The translations under genes were made by a program, and so were the position numbers. A stretch of 17,087 nucleotides of DNA from positions 1 through 17,087 of the forward strand of contig JABUVA010000002.1 in NCBI GenBank assembly GCA_021442885.1. The letters are read 5' to 3'. The notes under the pieces are model-generated. The model searched no databases and had not been told where the DNA came from. It was given only the letters and a program-made list of their open reading frames with translations. Every line of letters begins with the position of its first letter. Within the stretch, counting starts at the first letter, position 1. This document shows positions 7,291-14,590 of the stretch, piece by piece. This stretch comes from Methanobrevibacter sp. (GTDB taxonomy: Archaea > Methanobacteriota > Methanobacteria > Methanobacteriales > Methanobacteriaceae).

Positions 7291-8820
7291 TTATAGGTTT
7301 AAAATAACATCCTTAAATTTAGTAGCTGCTTCACCAATAATTATTATTTTATCACAATCTAATGTTAAAGCAGTTGTAATTCCTTTTTTAATTTCTTCTT
7401 TTGTAGTTCCGATTGTTCCTTCTTTAATAAACTTTTCATCAATATCAATTAAAATTATTTTATCTTTTAAAGAAGGATTTTTATCTAAATATTGCTTAGC
7501 AATTTTTTGTGAGGCTGCTGAATTAGGTATTACATACTTTGAATAATCTAAAACACTTTCAAAAATTTCTAAATCTCCTTTCTCACCAGATTCAGAGGAA
7601 ATTGTAATAATTGTTGTTATATCATCATATAAGTTTTTAAATGCATTTAGCACTGTTTTAACTCCTGCAGGATTGTGTGCGAAATCAACAATTATATCTT
7701 TGTTATTGATTGTTGTTATATGCTCCATTCTTCCATTAACACCAGTAAAATTAGCTACTGAATCTAAAATCTTATCATAAGGCAATTTTAAAAATTCATG
7801 ACTAGCTATTATAACACCTAAAACATTGTAAACATTATGAATTCCATCTAATTTCATTTTAACTTCAAGTTTATCAGTTGGGGTGAATAAATCAAATTTT
7901 CTATTTTCTAAATCAATATTTGTAGCTATGTAGTCAGTTTGAGGAGTTGTAATACCACAATTTCTACAGAAATAAATTCCAGATCCAGAGATAATTTCTT
8001 GAATTTTTATATTTTCACCACAAACACATTGTTTTTCACTAGTACATGTAGATGAAGTTTCTACTCTAAATGTAATTAAGTCACCATCATAATTATACTG
8101 CTTTAGAAGTCCCATTATTGTAGGGTCATTAGCATTTACTATGATTTGCTTACCCATAAGTGTTTGAATAAACTCACCTTTTACTTTTGCATATTCTATA
8201 AATCCTGAAAGTTCATTAAGATGGTCCTCAGTAATATTGGTAATTAATCCAGATTCTAAACCAACATTTTCTGTAATCCTACTAACAGTTCCAGGAACTC
8301 CAAATGTTCCAATTTCTAAAATACCAACATCACCATCTAAACGAGATTGTAAAATAGGAATAAACTCAGCATTGCCCTGCATACCTTCTAAATTATGTTC
8401 AGCAGGAATAATATTATTATCATAAGCAATTTTTTTCATAAGCTCAATAGAAGTTGTTTTACCATTAGTTCCAGTAATACCAAAAACAGGTTTTTCACTC
8501 TTAAACAAATCAACAATATCTTCAAGAGTTAAAATTTCAACATTACACTCTTTAGCTTTAGAAAAAATCTCATGGTCTTTAGCTAAACTAAGAGGAGGAA
8601 CTAAAAAATCAATCTTTTCAAAAAACTCATCATCAGGATTATCTCCAAAAATTAGTTCAATATCATAACCATCTAAAGATTTAATAAATCTACAATCCTC
8701 TTTTGATGAAGAATCAATTCCAATAACATTATAACCTCTCTCATCAAGAATTCTAGCTATTAAATTTCCATTAGCTCCACAAATTCCAACAACACCAATG
8801 GTAGAGTTTTTATTAATCAT
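7291..8820 (-). CDS. Mur ligase with MurT-like zinc ribbon; probable pseudomurein peptide ligase (pMurE/pMurC type)
   Basis: An ATP-dependent amide-bond ligase of the Mur superfamily, 509 aa. Residues 1-105 form a MurC/MurD-like Rossmann domain (G-V-V-G-I-C-G-A-N-G). The central ATPase domain has G-I-T-G-T-N-G-K-T-T at 114-123 (K121), T-N-I-T-E-D-H-L-N-E at 194-203 and H-N-V-Y-N at 328-332. The C-terminal domain begins with D-F-A-H-N-P at 379-384. Inserted in the central domain is a cysteine cluster C265-V-C267-G and C285-R-N-C288-G followed by T-P-Q-T-D-Y-I-A-T-N-I, which closely resembles the Cys4 zinc ribbon of bacterial MurT. Methanogens with pseudomurein use such ligases to build Glu/Ala/Lys stem peptides; the amino acid added here is not readable from sequence. 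Its ATG overlaps the preceding ligase gene by 8 bases, indicating coupled translation. Bacterial-style murein synthesis is not implied. Confidence 0.88.
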   Translation of the reverse strand: MINKNSTIGVVGICGANGNLIARILDERGYNVIGIDSSSKEDCRFIKSLDGYDIELIFGDNPDDEFFEKIDFLVPPLSLAKDHEIFSKAKECNVEILTLEDIVDLFKSEKPVFGITGTNGKTTSIELMKKIAYDNNIIPAEHNLEGMQGNAEFIPILQSRLDGDVGILEIGTFGVPGTVSRITENVGLESGLITNITEDHLNELSGFIEYAKVKGEFIQTLMGKQIIVNANDPTIMGLLKQYNYDGDLITFRVETSSTCTSEKQCVCGENIKIQEIISGSGIYFCRNCGITTPQTDYIATNIDLENRKFDLFTPTDKLEVKMKLDGIHNVYNVLGVIIASHEFLKLPYDKILDSVANFTGVNGRMEHITTINNKDIIVDFAHNPAGVKTVLNAFKNLYDDITTIITISSESGEKGDLEIFESVLDYSKYVIPNSAASQKIAKQYLDKNPSLKDKIILIDIDEKFIKEGTIGTTKEEIKKGITTALTLDCDKIIIIGEAATKFKDVILNL

Positions 8821-10213
8821 ACTTATTCATTCCTCTTTCAAGACCAATCATAATCTTATCCATTGTAGTATGTCTATCATAAGCTATTAAAGGACCCATA
8901 TGTAAAATAATATCTCCAGGTTTAGAATATTTAAAAGTAAGCTCTGCAGCATCAGTAATATTTTCACAAGCCACTTTAGTAGCATTAGGATTTTCAATAG
9001 CATCTAAAACCTCATAAGCAGCTTCCATTTCTACCTCTTGAGTAACCTCATTAAAACCACTAGCTATTATAGTATCAACATATTCTCCTACTAATCGCCC
9101 AACTTCAGCTTTATCTCTTTTAGATAAAGTATCAAAGTGATCTAAAAATAAAACAACAGAATCATCCTTAAAATACTCTAAAGTAATCTTCATACCATCA
9201 TATAAAAATGCAGAATCAAGAATTACCCTACGACCATTATGATCACCTAAATCTTGCATATGTGCAGGTAGGCCTCTAAAACTAGTTAAAGCATCAATAA
9301 TATCTTCTTTTGATATACCATAAGTCAATGCAACACCTGCTGCAGATAATGAATCTTCAAAGAAATAACTCATCATATAAAAAGGAGTAGTAAATTTATT
9401 ATCACCATAGCTAACTGTTAAAGTTTCATCACCTTCAAAACCTAAAATTTCAGCAGAACTATCTTTATTATTAAGTTCAAAATAAATAGCATCACTTCTA
9501 ATAGGCTCTATTATATCTCTACAAGAATTATTTGATATAAAAGTTTTACTCATTTTCTCTAAAATCAATTTACGTTGCTGATATTTTTCAAGAGAACCAC
9601 CAAATTCAGATAAATGATCCTCAGCAATATTTGTTAAAAGACCAATTTCAAGATTTAATTGATCTAAAAGTCCAATAGTACCATGTGGAAGTTCAAAAAT
9701 AGCTATATCACAATCTTCATTTTTACCTTTAACAATTCCATCAATAATTGCTTCACTAACAAGATTATTAACAAGGGAAGAACAAGACCAAACATTATAT
9801 CCAGCTTGTTTAAAAAGAGCAGATATAATAAAAGTAGTTGTAGTTTTACCCATTGTTCCAGAAACACCAATAATATCAACAGGAATTAAATCATTAACCA
9901 TAGCAGAGAACTCTTCATTAGATAAAACTTTTAAATTAGCATCTTTAATCTTTTTAGCTATTGGGGCAGAATCAGGCAGAGTAGGAGCTTTATAAACTAA
10001 ATCAATATTATCAATAGAGGGATCAGGATTTCCTAAATCAAGAATAACTCCTTCTTTTTCAATTTCCTTTAAAATTCTTTGAACATCTTCTTTAAATTCA
10101 TCAATATTCTTAGTATCAGTTATAATAACCTTTTCTCCTTGATTATTAAGTAATCTTGCAACAGGCCTTCCAGCATTACCTGCACCAACAACTAAACAAT
10201 TCATATCAAACAT
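8813..10213 (-). CDS. Divergent Mur ligase family protein, probable pseudomurein peptide ligase
   Basis: A 466-aa MurC/MurD-like protein. The N-terminal Rossmann segment is L-V-V-G-A-G-N-A-G-R-P at 7-17. The P-loop G-V-S-G-T-M-G-K-T-T at 116-125 has Met where most Mur ligases have Asn, but keeps K123. T-N-I-A-E-D-H-L-S-E-F-G is at 194-205. Two later signatures are changed: the usual H-N-x-x-N helix reads F-E-D-S-L-S-A-A-G near 285-293, and the D-Y-A-H-N-P start of the C-terminal domain reads D-S-A-F-L-Y-D-G at 333-340. The enzyme may therefore bind a different acceptor or work as a partner of the next ligase, whose start overlaps its end by 8 bases. A second ATG at codon 4 (10204) sits right before the Rossmann strand and could be the true start; neither ATG has a strong ribosome site. 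Confidence 0.83.
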   Translation of the reverse strand: MFDMNCLVVGAGNAGRPVARLLNNQGEKVIITDTKNIDEFKEDVQRILKEIEKEGVILDLGNPDPSIDNIDLVYKAPTLPDSAPIAKKIKDANLKVLSNEEFSAMVNDLIPVDIIGVSGTMGKTTTTFIISALFKQAGYNVWSCSSLVNNLVSEAIIDGIVKGKNEDCDIAIFELPHGTIGLLDQLNLEIGLLTNIAEDHLSEFGGSLEKYQQRKLILEKMSKTFISNNSCRDIIEPIRSDAIYFELNNKDSSAEILGFEGDETLTVSYGDNKFTTPFYMMSYFFEDSLSAAGVALTYGISKEDIIDALTSFRGLPAHMQDLGDHNGRRVILDSAFLYDGMKITLEYFKDDSVVLFLDHFDTLSKRDKAEVGRLVGEYVDTIIASGFNEVTQEVEMEAAYEVLDAIENPNATKVACENITDAAELTFKYSKPGDIILHMGPLIAYDRHTTMDKIMIGLERGMNKYD

Positions 10214-10233
10214 CTCATAATTAACATATTAAA

Positions 10234-10243
10234 TTATTATATG
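10234..10243 (-). promoter_or_regulatory. Possible TATA box of the Mur ligase pair
   Basis: CATATAATAA on the minus strand, embedded in A/T-only DNA, has its centre about 25 bases before the first ATG and 34 before the second. This fits transcription starting close to the start codon, and there is no clear Shine-Dalgarno sequence. The AT background limits confidence. Confidence 0.35.
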
Positions 10244-10262
10244 AATTTAATTAAATTTAAAT

Positions 10263-10284
10263 TTTTAATAAAAAGCTATTAAAA
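10263..10284 (-). terminator. Weak hairpin after the uncharacterised gene, possible operon terminator
   Basis: TTTTAATA (10263-10270) and TATTAAAA (10277-10284) form a perfect 8-bp inverted repeat with a 6-nt loop, 8 bases past the stop codon of the upstream minus-strand gene. The stem is entirely A/T and the following minus-strand sequence has only short T runs. It lies between the end of the long minus-strand gene run and the promoter of the Mur pair, where a terminator is expected. Confidence 0.3.
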
Positions 10285-10292
10285 TAAATCAA

Positions 10293-11051
10293 TTAATCCT
10301 CAATATACTCAATCTCAACAACAGGATTAAAATCATCAACCTTATCTTTAGGAATAATAAATCGGATAGTTGGACTTATACCTGTTTTAACTTCAATAGC
10401 TATTTTTTCATCAGATTTCTCATCCTTTATCTCAGGTTTTTCAACATCTTCTTTTTCTAGCTCTAATATTTTTGAAGCTATAAAATCTAATTGTTCTTGT
10501 GACTTACTAGATAGCTTTGATTTGTTATTTTCTATAAATTCTTCAATAATAAATTCAAGATTTTCTGGTTCTTCTGGAATAAAATTAGTTTCATATTCTT
10601 CTAAAGCTCTAATTTCAGCTATTTCTTTTTTAACCCAATCATCATAGTATTGTGGTGGTTCATAAGGATTTAATGGATTAACACCCATATATAAAAAGTA
10701 GGATACTACTTCATAAACCAGTTCAGCATTTTTAATAGCTTTACTTTTAGAATATCTTCTTGCATTTTGAATAGCTTTTTGACTGTTTGTATTAATTTCT
10801 TGAATATATAATCCAATCTCCGAAGCTGTAGAATTTATTTTACAAATCCTATCAACAAGCTTATTTAAATCATCATCTGTATTTAAAACAATTTTTAAAA
10901 GATTGTGGAGAATATCTTTTGATAAAATTACAGATTGATTGTATTTTTCATTAACAATACATATATCCATATTTTTACATTGCTCATATAATTCTGGATA
11001 TGAGTCTTTTAAAAAGAAAAAGTTTGGATTTAATTGATTCATATTCTCCAT
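10293..11051 (-). CDS. Uncharacterised helical protein, possible HEPN/DUF4145-like N-terminal domain
   Basis: I do not recognise this gene with certainty. The 252-aa product has no signal peptide, membrane segment or cysteine motif suggesting an enzyme. The first 125 or so residues are helical and begin N-P-N-F-F-F-L-K-D-S-Y-P-E-L-Y-E-Q-C, recalling the DUF4145/HEPN-like domain at the N-terminus of type I restriction HsdR subunits (pattern F-x-F-L-x-x-x-x-P-E-L). The R-x4-6-H ribonuclease motif of active HEPN proteins is not evident. A Pro/Tyr-rich stretch (N-P-Y-E-P-P-Q-Y-Y-D-D-W) follows near 132-145, then a very acidic Lys/Glu-rich region and a short beta-like tail. It starts 24 bases after acnX, so probably shares its transcript. 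A second ATG at 11042 has GGAG three bases before it and may be the real start. No restriction-modification gene is nearby. Confidence 0.7.
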   Translation of the reverse strand: MENMNQLNPNFFFLKDSYPELYEQCKNMDICIVNEKYNQSVILSKDILHNLLKIVLNTDDDLNKLVDRICKINSTASEIGLYIQEINTNSQKAIQNARRYSKSKAIKNAELVYEVVSYFLYMGVNPLNPYEPPQYYDDWVKKEIAEIRALEEYETNFIPEEPENLEFIIEEFIENNKSKLSSKSQEQLDFIASKILELEKEDVEKPEIKDEKSDEKIAIEVKTGISPTIRFIIPKDKVDDFNPVVEIEYIED

Positions 11052-11075
11052 TCCTTATAAATAGAATTTAGAAGT

Positions 11076-12263
11076 TTATTCAAATTGAATTAACTCTTCT
11101 ACATCACCATAAACAACATCTAATCCACACATAGATGGAACATAGTTTGCTGCTTTAGCTGAGTTTACACCAATAACTTTAAAGCCCATATCTTCAATTG
11201 GAGCTACAACCATACAAGTATCACAAACAATATTTCCACCAGCATCTTCTATAGTCTTTGTATAACCCATCCTATCAGCAGATGCTTTTACACTAATGGA
11301 AGTACAAATCCATAGTTTGTTTTTAATGGTTTTTCCTTTTACAATCTCAGATACTTTTTTAATTTCTTCTAAAGAAGCATGTGGACATCCTAAACAGATT
11401 AAATCAGCTTCCTTATTTGTTGTAGTTAAATTTTTACGAGTTTCTAATATGTCTTCTTTGGTTATTGTTAATTTTTCAAAAGCATTATTTTTATCAGCAA
11501 CATCAAACTCAGGAGTTATATCTTCAACATGATATAATGCAACAGATCCAGATGATGCAAGTGCAGCACCAAGGGTTTTTAAGTCGTTATTGTCAGGTGT
11601 ATTTTCTAATACAAAATAAGGTATATCTCCACCAACATTTTGACCAACAATATATCCTAATGCACCAAAATCTGCTCCAGATAATGGTGTATCTACATTA
11701 ATTATCCAATCTGCAGTTCTATTTTCAGGTAAATGGAATCCGTATAAAGGTGTTTTACCTACAATAGCTGCAGCTAATGCACCCGGTCCTCCCTCACGAT
11801 TAGTTCTAGCACCAATAACTGAGTTTACAAATGCAACTGCAGAAGATTCAGACCAGGAGATATGATCTTTAAATCTTGGAACATTTCCAACAAGATAAGG
11901 GGTACATGTACATGTTTTTGTAATTCCAAGTCTTCCATAAGCATCTACAATCTGATTTTGTTTAATGGAAAACTCTTCTGGAAATCCAAATTTATCCCAA
12001 TTATCTAAATCTGTTCCAGGTGGATTTAAAGTAGATGTAACTGTAGCTACTCCTTTATCATCTTTTGCAAGGTCTTCAAGATATTCAAGTCCTGCCTGAC
12101 CAATTGTTTTATAAGAAACTCCAGAGACTTGAGCAGATGTAATGTCAACAAGTTCGCTTGCTCCGTAAATATCTCCTAAAGCTACTAGAATATCCATACT
12201 TTTACGTATTGTTTCTCCATACTCTCCATTACACATTGCTTCTTCTTTTTTAGTTAAATGCAT
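11076..12263 (-). CDS. acnX: Aconitase X large (catalytic) subunit; phosphomevalonate dehydratase large subunit
   Basis: The large subunit of archaeal aconitase X (old DUF521). In the archaeal (modified) mevalonate pathway this iron-sulfur enzyme dehydrates 5-phosphomevalonate to trans-anhydromevalonate 5-phosphate, feeding isoprenoid lipid synthesis. The 395-aa protein starts with the family-typical L-T-x-x-E-E-A-M and has [11 protein letters not shown] at 77-87. It shows cysteines suited to cluster binding in T-C-T-C-T-P (118, 120), C-L-G-C-P-H (290, 293) and C-D-T-C-M (347, 350). R153[10 protein letters not shown] follows family expectation. The separate small (swivelling) subunit, needed for activity, is not in this window. 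The ribosome site GGTGAT lies 3 bases before the ATG and 1 base after the stop of the DHH gene, so translation is probably linked. Confidence 0.92.
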   Translation of the reverse strand: MHLTKKEEAMCNGEYGETIRKSMDILVALGDIYGASELVDITSAQVSGVSYKTIGQAGLEYLEDLAKDDKGVATVTSTLNPPGTDLDNWDKFGFPEEFSIKQNQIVDAYGRLGITKTCTCTPYLVGNVPRFKDHISWSESSAVAFVNSVIGARTNREGGPGALAAAIVGKTPLYGFHLPENRTADWIINVDTPLSGADFGALGYIVGQNVGGDIPYFVLENTPDNNDLKTLGAALASSGSVALYHVEDITPEFDVADKNNAFEKLTITKEDILETRKNLTTTNKEADLICLGCPHASLEEIKKVSEIVKGKTIKNKLWICTSISVKASADRMGYTKTIEDAGGNIVCDTCMVVAPIEDMGFKVIGVNSAKAANYVPSMCGLDVVYGDVEELIQFE

Positions 12264-12266
12264 TAA

Positions 12267-12272
12267 ATCACC
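12267..12272 (-). promoter_or_regulatory. acnX: Ribosome binding site of acnX
   Basis: GGTGAT, complementary to the archaeal 16S rRNA 3' end, sits in the 10-bp gap between the DHH gene stop and the acnX ATG with a 3-base spacer. It fixes the acnX start at 12263. Confidence 0.7.
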
Positions 12273-12273
12273 A

Positions 12274-13632
12274 TTAGTTATTAGTTAATTGATGTTCAAC
12301 CATTTCATCAACAAGTTTAAGGAAGGCATCTTTAGATTCAAGTGGAATCATAGCTCCTGCAGCTATATCATGACCTCCACCTTGCCCTGTAAAATTATTA
12401 GAACAATCTTTAAGAGCTTTTCCTAAGTCTACTCCTTTATCAACCATATCTCTTGTTGTTCTTCCAGATATTTTAATGTCCTTATGTAATCTAGAAAGTC
12501 CTAGAACTGGTTTTGAATTATCTAATATATCAACTGAAAGACCAATACTAGCTATTGTTCCCATTACAGACTTTAAAACTTTATCTTCACTGTAAAGATA
12601 TTGAATAGTGTTAAGCTGTGTTGCACCTTCTCTTTTAGCCCATTCAAGCCCTTTTACTATTTGGTCACGATATTCTTGTTGTAGTTTTACTGCAACATCT
12701 AAAACTTTCTCTCTTTCACCTAGAGCTATTCCTAAACCTAGTCCAAATTTCTTATTTTTCCCACAAGCATCTAATATATATGCATATTCTTCTAAATCTC
12801 TTAAAAGTGGGATTTCTTTAGGTACAGTATAGCAATTATCAAAAATATCAGGATTAACTTTTATTAGCTCATCTTTAAGAACATCAGCTTCTTCACCTTC
12901 TAGGTCAGTGAATTTTATACCATAGGATAATCCTATCTTTTCTAAAAATTCCTGAGAGCCTTCAAAGTCTCCTGAAATTCCAGGTAATGGTGGACTAAAA
13001 GTATATGCTAAAGATTTAAATAATGGTTGTGTTGATTTAGAAACTATTTTAAGACCTTCATGAATCTCTAAAACACCACTTTCTTTTGCATCCTCAACAA
13101 TCATTTTATTCATACCAATAAAACCATTTTGACCTTGCATATCTCCAAAAGCACCAATTAAAGCAAAATAAGCTAAATGTTTTTTATCAAGTCCTCTAGC
13201 TATTAAATAACTAGAACCTGCTCCACTTAATTCTTTACTTCCATCAATACCAAATATATGTGGGTTAATATGTACTAAATGACTTTCTGATTCTGTATCA
13301 TCAACTTGGTGATGATCTGCAATAATAACATCATTTTTGAAAGTGTTAAGTTCTTTAACATAAGCACTTCCCATATCTGTAAAAATAAATAGGGAGGAGT
13401 CATCACTCCTCAGTTTGTTTATCACATCTTCTTTAAGACGTGGAATAATTGTGATGTGAAATTGAGCATTCTCTTCTTTTAAAGCATTAGCTAATACTGC
13501 AGCTGCTGAAATTCCATCAGCATCGTTATGAGAAACTAACCTAATCACATCATTATTGTCAATATGCTCCTTAAGCATATTACTTGCTTGTTTAGCTCTA
13601 TTTAACAAGGAGTGCTGCTTGTTTTGGATCAT
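12274..13632 (-). CDS. DHH-family phosphoesterase, archaeal RecJ-like (possible GAN-type) nuclease
   Basis: A DHH/DHHA1 protein related to RecJ and Cdc45. Numbered from the ATG chosen here, metal-site motifs are H-N-D-A-D-G at 35-40, D86 in T-D-M-G, D-H-H at 106-108, and an S-G-A-G motif near 140. The C-terminal DHHA1 domain ends with the nucleic-acid-binding G-G-G-H-D-I-A-A-G motif. All catalytic acids are kept, so it should be an active nuclease or phosphoesterase rather than a Cdc45-like scaffold. In Thermococcales a relative, GAN, is a 5'-3' exonuclease bound to the GINS replication complex; some archaeal relatives act on RNA or small phosphodiesters. A longer frame begins at a GTG at 13677, overlapping rpsO by 80 bases. 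I prefer the ATG at 13632 because GGAG lies just before it and the overlap falls to 35 bases. It sits between rpsO and acnX on one probable transcript. Confidence 0.88.
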   Translation of the reverse strand: MIQNKQHSLLNRAKQASNMLKEHIDNNDVIRLVSHNDADGISAAAVLANALKEENAQFHITIIPRLKEDVINKLRSDDSSLFIFTDMGSAYVKELNTFKNDVIIADHHQVDDTESESHLVHINPHIFGIDGSKELSGAGSSYLIARGLDKKHLAYFALIGAFGDMQGQNGFIGMNKMIVEDAKESGVLEIHEGLKIVSKSTQPLFKSLAYTFSPPLPGISGDFEGSQEFLEKIGLSYGIKFTDLEGEEADVLKDELIKVNPDIFDNCYTVPKEIPLLRDLEEYAYILDACGKNKKFGLGLGIALGEREKVLDVAVKLQQEYRDQIVKGLEWAKREGATQLNTIQYLYSEDKVLKSVMGTIASIGLSVDILDNSKPVLGLSRLHKDIKISGRTTRDMVDKGVDLGKALKDCSNNFTGQGGGHDIAAGAMIPLESKDAFLKLVDEMVEHQLTNN

Positions 13633-13996
13633 ATCTCCAACCTTCAGGTAATTCTCCTTCTTTAACGTAATATGCACCTAATTTTCTTATTCTAGATTCG
13701 ATAATTGTTAAACCTCTTTTAGAGTGTAAATCTTTAGGATTTTCTTCTAAATGGTCTCTGATATTTACAGCTCTTCTAATTAAGTTCATTAAATCTTCTG
13801 GGTATTCTTGAGCTTGACCATTTCTTTTTAAAATTTGATTGATTCTTTCACCAGTTACATCTTTAACACTAGGAATTCCATAAGTATCTCTTAAGATAAT
13901 ACCAATTTCACTTGTAGATTTACCTTCTTTGGTAAATTTTAAAATCATTTCTTCAATTTCTTCATTACTATAAGTTACCCATTCTGGTTTTGCCAT
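13598..13996 (-). CDS. rpsO: Small-subunit ribosomal protein uS15 (archaeal S15)
   Basis: Archaeal/eukaryal-type S15 (eukaryotic S13 family), which binds the central domain of 16S rRNA in the 30S subunit. The 132-aa sequence has the archaeal N-terminal extension ([13 protein letters not shown]) absent from the 89-aa bacterial form. The conserved core includes [12 protein letters not shown], the L-x-x-N-x-K-D-x-H-S-K-R-G-L segment and [10 protein letters not shown] near 100-115. Start: ATG with GAGGA 6 bases upstream. The gene lies 45 bases after rdgB and its 3' end overlaps the DHH gene in a different frame. A ribosomal protein between repair and lipid genes is unusual in bacteria but such mixed housekeeping strings are common in methanogens. 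Confidence 0.97.
   Translation of the reverse strand: MAKPEWVTYSNEEIEEMILKFTKEGKSTSEIGIILRDTYGIPSVKDVTGERINQILKRNGQAQEYPEDLMNLIRRAVNIRDHLEENPKDLHSKRGLTIIESRIRKLGAYYVKEGELPEGWRYDPKQAALLVK
13635..13638 (-). promoter_or_regulatory. Ribosome binding site deciding the start of the DHH gene
   Basis: GGAG inside the rpsO coding sequence, 2 bases before the ATG at 13632. The spacing is short, but neither the GTG at 13677 nor the ATG at 13578 has a better site, so this supports the middle start. Confidence 0.45.
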
Positions 13997-14041
13997 AATA
14001 ATTCCTCTAATATTTATAAATTATATAATAAGCCCAAATAA

Positions 14042-14590
14042 TTATTCTTTAGAATACCATTTAATAAATTTCTCTAAAGAATTTTTTCTATGTGAAAACT
14101 GATTTTTTTCTTCAGTAGTGAGTTCTCCAAATGTTTTATCTAAATCTGGCACATAAAAAATAGGATCAAATGCAAATCCTAAATTTCCTTTCTCACTAAG
14201 AGCTATTTCTCCACTGACTTTGCCTAAAAAGATCTTGGGCTCAGAATTGGGGGCGCAGTACCCAATAACTGACCTGAATTCGGCATATCTATCATCAGCA
14301 TCTTCTAAAAGCTTTAAAATTCCAGTATTTCCTAATGTGTCTTGAACATATGAGGAATAAGTTCCTGGAAAATCTTTAAGAGCTCTTATAAATAAACCAG
14401 CATCTTCCACAATCACAGGTTTATTTAGTTTACGACAAGCATATTTTGCACCGGATATAGCTACTTCCTCAAGAGTTCCTTGAGGTTCACAGTAACCTAA
14501 ATCAATATGCTCTAGTTTAATATCGTAATCCTTAAAAATATTTACTGCTTCTTCTACTTTATGTTTGTTCCCAGTAATAAAGGTTATCAT
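14042..14590 (-). CDS. rdgB: XTP/dITP pyrophosphatase (HAM1/RdgB family)
   Basis: A house-cleaning enzyme that hydrolyses deaminated purine nucleotides (ITP, dITP, XTP) to monophosphates so they are not built into DNA or RNA. The 182-aa protein has T-G-N-K-H-K at 6-11, the metal-site V-E-D-A-G-L-F at 61-67 (D63), the substrate loop G-F-A-F-D-P-I-F at 138-145 and the closing S-H-R at 166-168. The family consensus in the loop is G-F-G-[YF]-D-P, so a Gly is Ala here. The ATG overlaps the TGA of the upstream kinase as ATGA, with GGTGAT 3 bases before it inside the kinase gene, so translation is probably coupled. A stretch of about 54 bases inside the gene (14231-14284) is over 50% G+C and uses codons rare in its neighbours. 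Confidence 0.95.
   Translation of the reverse strand: MITFITGNKHKVEEAVNIFKDYDIKLEHIDLGYCEPQGTLEEVAISGAKYACRKLNKPVIVEDAGLFIRALKDFPGTYSSYVQDTLGNTGILKLLEDADDRYAEFRSVIGYCAPNSEPKIFLGKVSGEIALSEKGNLGFAFDPIFYVPDLDKTFGELTTEEKNQFSHRKNSLEKFIKWYSKE

Noticed and set aside
9683..9889. Plus-strand frame rich in Asn, Ser and Arg opposite the divergent Mur ligase
   Set aside because: Low-complexity antisense frame over the conserved ATP-binding region; no start signal.
10293..11051. Remnant of a type I restriction-modification system
   Set aside because: Only a faint likeness to the HsdR N-terminal domain; no helicase, methylase or specificity subunit in the window.
11296..11701. Two plus-strand frames opposite acnX, one very rich in Gln and His
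   Set aside because: Antisense to conserved cysteine motifs of aconitase X; odd composition follows from reading the opposite strand.
14011..14030. TATA-like words upstream of rpsO
   Set aside because: The predicted transcription start would fall at or past the GAGGA ribosome site used by rpsO, so a promoter here conflicts with the start signal; rpsO more likely shares the rdgB transcript.
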